From Orthonyx spaldingii (taxonomy: Eukaryota > Chordata > Aves > Passeriformes > Orthonychidae), in contig VZTJ01003847.1 of the NCBI GenBank assembly GCA_013397795.1, positions 372,001 to 436,000 of the forward strand: a stretch of DNA of 64,000 bases. The letters are read 5' to 3'. The position numbers and the translations under genes were made by a program. This document shows positions 32,301 to 42,800 of the stretch, one piece after another (the stretch's first letter is position 1; each line of letters opens with the position of its first letter). Below the pieces are notes generated by a model. That model made no database searches, had not been told where the DNA came from, and saw only the letters and a program-made list of their open reading frames with translations.

Positions 32301-35300
32301 TATTTTAAGTTGTCTTTTAAATTTAACTTCTACCACAGTTTCTGGGAGAAAAGATCCCCAGCATATTGAGATGCTTCAGCCTTTCATATTCTTTCAGCTC
32401 TGTGTCTGTGACCTTTACATGCACAAGATTGCCCAGAGCCTTTGGTGCACGAAGCTGCTTTGTCATAGGCCACTGGCCAGTTCCCAGACAGTGGCAAAAC
32501 TTGTTAGATGCATTCCAACCAGACACATAATTTATTTTCCATTGCCTATTCTTGGTGTCTCAGTTAACTGAAATTAAGTGAACAATGTGTCCTTCTGTCT
32601 GCTCTTCAGGAAGGCAGTCTGGTGGGTGGGAATGCTTCCAGAGTGAAGAAGTGCTGCAAGTAGTAAATATTAATAGCTTGGTTGTTGAGGCTAACCCCGC
32701 GTGCCACTGCCGGCTGCTCTGTGGGAATGGGCTCCCCGGCCTGTCGCCTCACAGGAGCAGGCTCTGGCCAACGCACCCCATGGCCTCCTCATGGAGCTCT
32801 TGCCTTGTGTGTGCAGCTGAGGCGAGCAGTCTCCATTCCTCCAGCTGGATGGGACTCCTGGATGCGGCTCCTGGGTTCCCGCAGAGGGCAGCGCCTGCCT
32901 ACCCTTGTGCCTCCCTCTCTCCGCCCTCATCGTGGCTGCAGCTGCTCTTATCCGGCACTGAGGCAGCTTTAGTTCACCAGGAAATCCTCCTGTAACGGTG
33001 CTTGCTGCCTGGTTTAGGAAGGGATTTGCTGTCTGGTGGCCACTGCACTGAGAGAGCTGTGGGCAAAAAAAATCGAAGGGTATTTTGGGGTCTCATAACT
33101 CTTCAAAGGCCACCAAAGGCAGCCACGTGTCCTCTGGTGTGTGAGTTGTTTCCTTTGCAAGAGCCACTACTAAAACAGAGCTGGAGGAGAGGGTGCCAGC
33201 CCAGCCTGGGGCTACTCTGTGAAACTTGTCCTTTGTGGCCCATGAGAGGACAGGGCATGGTGCAGCCAAGCGCTCCAGATCCGCACCCTGCTCTCATGCC
33301 AGCTGAAGGCCCTTGCGGTAGGGGGAATCAGCCATTTGGGGTGATGGTTTCAAGGCTTTAGCAAACACTACTGAGGCTTTAAATAAAGGTGAGCATGACT
33401 GACACGATGCAAGTTTTGTTGACAAAATAAAGCTGCTGGCAGCAGGAGGAAGGAGCAGCCAGTGCCTTTGTTGTCACCTGGGTGGAAGGGGACCCCTGCT
33501 GCGGGACTGCCCTTGTTGATGTAGCAGGACTGGTGACGGCGGCTGTGGGAGGGAGAGACAAGGAACCTGAACCAGAGTAGTGGGGCAGCCCAGGTGATGG
33601 CTGAGCCTGCTTGTGATATGGGTCAAGCTAGAGCTTTAATGAAACTGCCATGGCTTTGTTTGGGAACCCTGGAGGGCTCCAGTTGAATAATAAAAACTTC
33701 CTGCTGCCAGAGCAGAGCCCCAGAGCAAGGGAGCAGTGCAACCACTTTCTCCAAAGGATATGTGGCTAGGCAGGAAAAGCCTGTAAGATCAGCCCTCCTT
33801 GCACAACTGACTGCAGGGCTGTGTATTGAGTGGGGCTTTTATTTATTTATTTATTTTATTTTATTTTCTCTTCACAGTGGCTGTTTTCAGTGGACACCAG
33901 AATTCAACCTTTTACATCAAATCCAGCACCAGCCCAGATGACCAATTTCTGGTCAGTGGCTCGAGTGACTGCAATGCGTACATCTGGAAGGTGAGGCAAT
34001 GGGGGGAGACCCAAGCATGCAGCTTTGCTTTTCATGTTCACATAGAACACTCCTTGCTTCCCAATCCTACCCAAAGCACGTGAGGTTAGCTCCTGGCATG
34101 CTGTGCCTGGAGTGTGTTATGTTGCTGTCAAGGCTTCATGTAATTGTTTAATGTAAAACAGAGCTAACCTCCTGCCATCGGTACATCTCTCATCACTGGT
34201 GCTTATTGCAAGTTGCTGTTCTTAATCTGGTTTTAATGGGCATTAAAATCCTCTTTCAGTCCTGTTGATTCAGGCAGCTATGACAAGTAGACAGTTCTTG
34301 GTTCGTATTTAGCAATGGAGCACATTAGCAGAAACCTGAAAGTTTAATTGTTTCAAAGGGCACTCTTTCCTTCCACCTCTCCCTTTTCCAGCTCCTGCTT
34401 CAGACATAGCTTTTTCTCATGCTTAATTTACAGTAGTTAAAGCCTTTGTATTACAGCAAGGGCTCAGCCAGAGCCTTCAGCAAAATTCCAAAGCACTGTC
34501 TGACAGCTCAGAGGCTTCGTCACTTAACATCTTGCAGTGACGTGTAGGAAATGCAAATGTCACCAAGATAATAGCAGGCACCTCAGAATAACGCATGCTT
34601 CAAGTTCTGTTCTCTGTGTTCCCCATATGGGAACAGAGTAGACTTACTGAAGTAGAATAGACAGAAACCACAGGTGACTGCCTGTTTCAGGTTTGGGATA
34701 ATGTTAGGGAATGTTGACTTGTGTATCCATTTCACAACCAGTCGGAAAGTAAAATGCAAACCTCTCAGAGGAGAGGGTCAGCCTGCTGAGGTTGTGGTTT
34801 GAGCATGTAGCCTCTTTAATTTGAAGAACACTTGTAAGCAGCTGGGTTGCTCACTCAGTAGAGGCAGGAGTGTGGTAGCATGACTACTATGCCAAGTGAT
34901 GTAATTTTAACCTTCCTCGTGTTCTGTGCAAGTTCAGCAAAAATGCCTGTGTGAACTTGAGTTGCACATTCTGCATTCATGTGTTTTGATACTTTCTTGG
35001 AACACAGGCTGCGACTCAGTTGAGAGTATTCAAGGATGTCATTATATCTCAAAATTTAAGCACATTTAAAATGCATTCATGTACAGAAGGCTTCTGTTGC
35101 TATCGCCTATGAGTGACAGATCATATTGCATCTTTATAAAATAAATCATCAGATGATTACTTTTATTTTAATCCCATAGCCGTATTAGAAAGTGGGACTT
35201 CCAGTGAATTTGTCTCTTTCAAGATCTGTCATATTCAGAGGCTTTCTAATTTAAATGTTAACAGATCTGACTTTGAAACATATGTATCTTTTCATGGCGT

Positions 35301-36791
35301 AAGGATTTACTATGCTGTGAGAAAAACATGGTTAGATGTTGCATGAGCAGTTAACATGTAATGTTGTAAGGAACTTAATGAAGAGCTCTTTCTGTGTCTA
35401 GAGAGGAATGAAGGGCTGAGGAAGACCTTTTCCACTTAGACGATTTCTTTGAGAAACTTTTGCAGCAGTGCTAAGTTTGTGTTGGGTGTGGAACACTGTG
35501 GATAGAAGTTACTGCTGACAAGGATGCTGTTACAGTCTGTTTTCATATGTAAATTACTTGCAGGCAATGAATGCTTCCTTTGTTGTGTTAGGTTTGTTTT
35601 TTTTTAAGTTACAAGTTCATTAATTAATGAACTCTCACTCTTGAACAACCTTAAGATTATAAAAGCTGAAGAGCAGAGAGGCTTTTCTCCACAAAGATGG
35701 TACCCATCTGAGGTACCTTCCTGGTAATATAAATACCTTTTGTAGACATGTACTTCCATTGTTCTTTCAATCCTTTGATGTGGATCACTCCCAGGAAACC
35801 ATATCAAATTGCAGTTTGGTCTGTCCCAGCCCTGGAATGTATGTGCTTCTGTATCATATGGTGCACAAAACCATAGACACCATTTTGTGCTGCATCTTGA
35901 AGATGGATGTAACAGCTGTTTCCAGTGAGGAGAGTAACTAAAAAAAGTCTCATTTCCTAAGTTTCTCTTTTTAACCTTTCCACAATAGGCGTCACTTCCC
36001 CAACAATATCCTGTCAAATCAGGCACAAAAAGCAACCTGTGCTGTGGCTAATCCTGACTTAACATGTGCGACTGGCCGACTGTTTTCTGCCAAACACAGT
36101 GGACACAACCATAACTCTGCCCTGTTCTTTATTTCACAGTAATCTAAATTGGGTGTTGTTGATTTAATTTACACTACTATAGTGTAAAACCACCTAGAAA
36201 GAGTAATTCCCTTCCTCTGCTTTCCTTCCAGCAATCAGTGGCTGCTGGATCACTGTTGTGTCTGCTATGTGTGTCTAATAGCAAGACTGCTATTAAATGT
36301 AAGTGAAGGTCTTCTCTGCACCAAGATCTCCTGTTGTTTATTCCCTAAATAAGGATTTAGTTTCCATGGCATTGCATGTTTTGGCAGTGAAGGGAATGCT
36401 CTGACCAAGGCATTTAGTGGATATTTAGTCAAGTGATTGCCTCTATCATGCCAGGGGGAAAAAAAGGGTCCTATTAAGATGAACCTGTTTGTATCAAAAC
36501 AGCTTGAGTTCTGAAGCTGGTTATTCAGCTGCACTTGTGCAGGCTGTTGTAGGAGATGATCCACAAGAGAAAAATGTGTGTCATCAGAAGCCTTCCCCAA
36601 AGTCTTGCATCTTCCTTTGAAACCTATATGTAATGTCTACTCCTTTTCCCACACAGTAAAGGATCTGTTCATTCCCTCAGTCATTTATGCAAATCCCCTT
36701 GATAAATCTCCCTTATAATGTCACATCAATGATGGTGACTCATAGCTCCAGAAAGGATTGCCTGCCAAAAGCAAGCAAAACTTGGACAGAA

Positions 36792-36822
<31 letters not shown>

Positions 36823-39800
36823 TCATGTGTCGACGTTTTCTCCTTTGGGCCACTTAGTGCTGGCTTCAGCTCTGTCACTTACAGGAACTGGAGTTGAAGA
36901 TATGTAGCAATACTGTAGAACAGGAGAAAGATTTTTATGAAGAGTGTGAGAGAAGTGGAGATCAGTTGAATGAACATGAGTGATATAGAGAGCTTTTATA
37001 TGAACTCTTAAGAGGGTCTCTAGTCCAGCTGTTTGGTTGGAGAAGGAACAGGCACTTGGCAGTTGCACAAATGTAAATCCTGAAGCCAGTGAAGGTTCAT
37101 CTGCGGGATTTTGTTGGCAGTGGTTTCATTTTTTTGATAAACCATTGACCTGTTATTGGGACATTTGTAAAATGGCACCAGAATATATTTGCCTAACCTG
37201 ATTCAAAATGTGAGCCTCCCAACATTTAAGCATCTTACTTGGAACAGGTAGAGGTACTTAAAATGCTTGTATCATGTTTTGTGTCTGCCTCCTGACAGCT
37301 GTGGAGGCAGAACTCCTGTGTGTAGCAGGAATTGAACAAGTGTTTCCATGAGCTGCTGCTTAGGGCTTCATCAGTTGTTGCCTCATGATGACAGGCTGAG
37401 AGCATTTGATTTATGCATTTCATACAGGAGAGATGGGAAATATCTCCATGCTTCACAGGTGGGCTATAGGGTCTTTTCTTGCAGATGTATATTAGACTGT
37501 GTGCCTTCTGACTGTTTGCATGTTCTTCTGTGGAATTTTTAAGGTTTCTGAGCCCAGCCTTCCTCCACGGATACTCCTTGGACACTCTCAAGAAGTCACC
37601 TCCATTGCTTGGTGTCCTTCAGACTTCACTAAGGTTTGTCTTCTGCAAAATGTTCTTTACTGTGAAGCAATAGATGTGATGTGACAACATCTGTTTTTCA
37701 AAATGGCAGCAACATTTGTTTTGTGAGGAAATTTTTAGTCAATTATTTCTAAAAATGTTCATTTAGGGACAGTAATCCAACCTTCTCACATTAGCACAAT
37801 GTATCAGAACCTTTTTATTATTTTCAGGTAATTTAGGCTGTTTGAGAAGTTCTAAGAAATTGTAAATCAGCAAAGACCTCTCCTGATGAGAGCTTGATAC
37901 TACCTGTAAGAGACTAAACAGTGAAGTCATTTAATCAGAGCTTTCAGAAGCCAAAGGCTTGTTTTGTTGTTTATTCACATCTTCCTTTCGCTCTGATCAT
38001 TGATGCATCTGTTAGTCTTGTACAGAGTGGCAAGAAGTTTTAAATGCCCTTTAAAAACATAAGGACTCTTTTCATTGTGACCTCTTTTCAAAATCTGAGC
38101 TGTTTTTATGACAAAAAGAGCCCCCAGTGAAATTGGGTCAGTAGTTACACACCAGGTATCACTAAAAGGAAAACAACTGAAGTAGGAAGTTGGTTCAAAT
38201 GTTTGGCCTAGCTCAAAACTAGGAATAACTCTGAAAAATCTTAGGACCCTGAATAGTGTCCCAAGAGTTTTTTCCACTCCACAATATGAAAGAGATCAGC
38301 TGCCTTCCCTAGCTTGCATGGCAGCACCAGGGCTTCAAAAAAGCATTACACTGTAGGAGGTTGGGAATCTTGCAGGCAAACATGAGGAATTGTTCTTGTT
38401 TCTAGTAAGAGGCACAACATGAGAACTGGCATTTCAAATGAAATCGGTGATCTAGAGGTAGCCCAGCATCCTGATCATGATTATGTTGGAAATGCAGACC
38501 AATTCAGCCTTTAAAGTTGTTACTGTCACAGAGAAGAAATAGTCAGCCATTGCTCAGATGTCAAAGGATTAGCAAAAGTGGAAAATATGGAGCTAAGACA
38601 GGTCAGGAAGCTGCTTGGTGTGATTTGAGAGGCAAGGTTGCTTTCTGTAGGGACAACATTGGTGTGCAAATGGTCAGAGTAGAGACACTTTCCCATTCAG
38701 ATTGCTATGAGCTTTCACCACAGCATTTCCTTTTTCTTTCTACTGCCTCCCTGTTGAGTCACCAGCTAATCTGCCTAAGGAGAGCCATAAAATGTGGGCT
38801 AGATGGGTGCTGCTCCTTTGGTCGGGATTCCAGAGATCCTTTTGGAGTGTGTGATGCTGCAGCAGGGCTCTGGAACACGGTTTCTGGCAGAGTTGGGTTC
38901 TCTGCCAGACACTGCTGACATCTGACTCTGAAGAGATAGCACTTACAACTTGTGCAACAGCCTTCCAATGTCACCTTCTCAGTGTGTTGCAAATGTTTTT
39001 CCCCAAGCAGAAGATGTCCTCAGCAACAGAGGCAGATCAAGATGCAAGTGCAAAAAGGAGCATGGCTGCTTTTGTCTACCTAGGGATTGAAATCTCAAAA
39101 TGTGCTGTGACCCTTGCTGAGCAGACAAGTGTCTGTTACACAGCCGTGTGAGGCAAATGGTTGGTGATGACTGAGATTTCTACAGCAGAAAGACGTGGAT
39201 GTTTTAAAGCAAATACTGCTGCCTGGTACAGTAGTGAAACAGAGTTGGGTTATTTTCATTGTTTAGTGGTCAGTCTTGTACCCCTTCAGCCAAGCTTCAC
39301 CATCATTCATATTGGCGTGGTGTTAGGTGTAGCTGTTCCAGTTCACTCACCCAGTGATCCATAGGATGTGCCCTGGTTACTCTAACACACAAATTCATAC
39401 TTAGATTGCCACGTGCTCTGATGACAACACTGTGAGGATTTGGCGCTTACGGCGTCGTCCTGAGGAGGAGAAATCAGTGTCCAGAAAAGCCAACTTGGTG
39501 GGCTGGGTCACTCAGAAGAAACTAGAAGAACAACATGGAGCAGGTAAGGCCCCTGAGCTATCTCGCTCTGCAACATGGCTGCTGAATTTGGTCTGTTCTC
39601 TGTACCAACAAAAGCCTTTGGCTTGTCTTATTAGCCTTCTGAGGTTTTTCTCATATTAGGCAATAACTCATATAGCCAGGCAAGCACTTCTGCTTGTAAA
39701 TGCTTCTGAATACTTCTGCCATCAACAGGACAAGCTGGCTGAAATAGCTTACAAGTATGGCAAAGTCTGTATGGCCAGACTGCAAAGCAAATATCCATTG

Positions 39801-42800
39801 GCACAGCTTGTTGGGCAGCCAGAACTTCAGTGAGTTTCAGCAGGGTTCAAAACAGCCAAAGGAGATGTCACTGTAGCAACAACTCACACTTTTTTTTTTC
39901 TTTCTATCAAATAATAACTGAGAGCAGTAAGATCATATGCTTTTTCCAGTTTGCTGGAAAGGGCTGACAGCACATATACAGCCTTGGAACTCTGAACTGT
40001 TTGCTGCTGCCCATAGTTGAATTGTGCACAGATTTCTTGGGTGCAGTTATCAGTGTCTTTCTTCATCTTTAGTCAGTGGTACTGACCATGTACAGCCAAA
40101 TGCTGCACAGTGAAAGTGCTTCAAAAAAACATGTAGACAATTTTGATGATTGTAATGTCCCAGAATTAATCATCTATTCACATACTAAGACTACTGAACA
40201 ACTGCAGTACCTTTTTGCATAGTCTGGGCAATCAGACAAGCTGTGCAGCATGCTCTGAGCTAGCAAGCAGATGTGGACTCTGCAGAGAGCGTAGTCACTA
40301 AGCAGGTAGTACCCTAGACCAGAACAAAGGAACCCTGATCATAATACTCCTTTAATTTGTCTGAAACCTGCACTTTGTTGCAGTAAAGTGGGTGAAAGGA
40401 GGATAACTGCCCTCCCCCCAAAGTGAAGTAAGATGAGCTTCTCAGTAGAGTAGCTCTGAAACTAAGAATACAATAGCTTCCCAGCAGCTGCTGCTGTGAC
40501 TTCCTGCATTCCACCTATCTTTTCTAGCCACCCTCCAAATTAATTTCATCTTGGCTAACACAAATAAAGGCTGAAGGTCTCCAAATCCCACTGATGGGAT
40601 AACATTACCTCTAACCTTTTGCCAGTGAGTAACAAGCCTAGCAGGAAGTTTGCAGGACAATAGGAGGGAGAGTGCCAGGTCCACTCCATAGCTGGTAATT
40701 GTTTTGTGTGTTCACACATGCTTCCTCAGCAAGGGCTCAAAACTCACTTCATGTACCTGTTTCAGAAAAACAGAAGTAAGCATAGGTCTAGACCAGAAAT
40801 GTGTAATCTAAAGTATCTTATACACTAAAACTTTACAAGTCAGGTTTGGCAATAATACCAGAAAAAATACTTATTCTTCCTTGCTCTTGCTGCATTAAAG
40901 AAGCACAGGAGGGAAGAGGAAGTACACAAACACTGCAAACACAACAGCAGGCTTCCTGCTGGCCTTGGCTCTTGAACATAAAATGTGCTGTTAGAATATA
41001 GGAGTTATCTGCAGAGACTGATTCAGAGCTGGCAAGCAGAGTACTATTTCAGACCTGCTGGGATGAATCTAAGTAGTTCCCCACCCATTTCTGTGAAGCA
41101 AATTGTGAGATTGAGGTTGTGTATTGATTGTTGACCTATATCATCAAGTGTAGCAAGCAGAGTTTCCTTTCCTTTAGCAATTACTTTTGTGGTTTCTTGA
41201 AGTTGTACTACTGTCTCTGTGGTTTTGTGTAACCAAATTTCTGGAGCAGGCCTGTGCATGGACAACTTGTGATTCTTAAATCTGGAGACTGATAATACCA
41301 TTCTAGAAGATTTGTGGCAGAGAAGGTAGGAAACTTCCAAAATAACCTGCCTTGCTGTGATGCAGGTTGGGTGCAGATGTTTGCAGTATTACGCAAAATT
41401 GCAGTGTAGATGGAAACAGCTTGAAATTAGCTTGATAGAAGTCTGAATAATGCATGCAGACTTAGAAAAAAAAAAAAGAGCCTGATCTTCCTATTCTTTA
41501 TCTCAAATTTGTGTTTACTTCTTTCCGTGACATTCATCCTACTCCCAGGATAACTCTTTCTCCATTATCCAGTGTGTGTCCACAGCATAACTTTCAGACT
41601 GGTTTGGGATTCGGAGAGCTCATACCCAACTAGTCACGCAATATTTCTGTTGAATGAATTTGTAACAGTCATTATGGATCAAGAGTTGCTGAGCTTGCTA
41701 CTTTCTTCTACCTCTAGGAGCTCAGATTTTTGAGTACAACTAATTTCCCAGCTGAGTTATTATTGTCTTGTAAGTGCTCATTAAACTAAAGATTAGGAGA
41801 AGAAATCTTGGCAGTTGCATTCTCATAGTCCAGATTGAAGCAAATTGTTATGAAGCAGCATATTTTATCAGGAAAGGAGCCTTTAACTTTCAGTGTTAAA
41901 GTTATTTGTAGTGAGATCCTTTAATATGGGATCCTGTTCAACTTTGTTGTGATGCAGCAGTACTTGTATTTTGGATACTAGATAATACAGTAAAAGGAAG
42001 GATCAGAAGAGGCTTAGTATGGTATATAACCAGGCATGTGGGTGCTCACTCAACATGTTGTTTGTGAAACAGCCCAGCAATGTAAAGAAAATGGCAGGTT
42101 ATTCACACTAGACTTTTCATTGTTCTAATGAAGTGCTAATGCTGAGAACGGGGAGTTTGGATTAAACCCCTAGTATACACAAAATGTTTAGTGCTCTCGT
42201 GCCCAGCAGTGGAAGTGCACAAAGTAACTTAAAGCACTACCCTATTTAATTGCATCACAACGAGTTAAGTGAATGAGAAAGCAGGCATCTTATAAACCTA
42301 CAAATAAAAGAATTTTTAAAAATTAAAAGAACCCTCCCTAATATTGCTGCAGACCAAGATCTTTGCTATGTATGGTTCCCAATGTCAGTGAAGTCCTTAG
42401 GCCCCTACCTACGACTGCTGTTTTCTGTGTGTTCAGAACGTCTCTTTTATGTGCAGGGGCATTTATATCTTGGCTAGTGAGCTCAAATCCATTGTGAAAC
42501 ACCTGTTGGGGAATCATTTGTTGACAGATTTTTTTTTGCTTTGGAATTTAAGTCCTTGTTCAATACATGAAGAATTTCTCACACTTTCTTGGGTGTGGTA
42601 AATATCTACTGTCTCCATTCTAATATAGTGTTGCAGAAAATCCTCCAGCAAAATGACAAGAGAATGAAAGTATGTCCATCACTGTTCTCACACTTTAAAA
42701 AAAATCTTTAAAATATGCAGCTAATGACACCTGACTAGGAGCATTATTTACATGGTAGGGCATCACAGTGTAAGGCTTCCTTGGTATTGTAATTAGCTGT

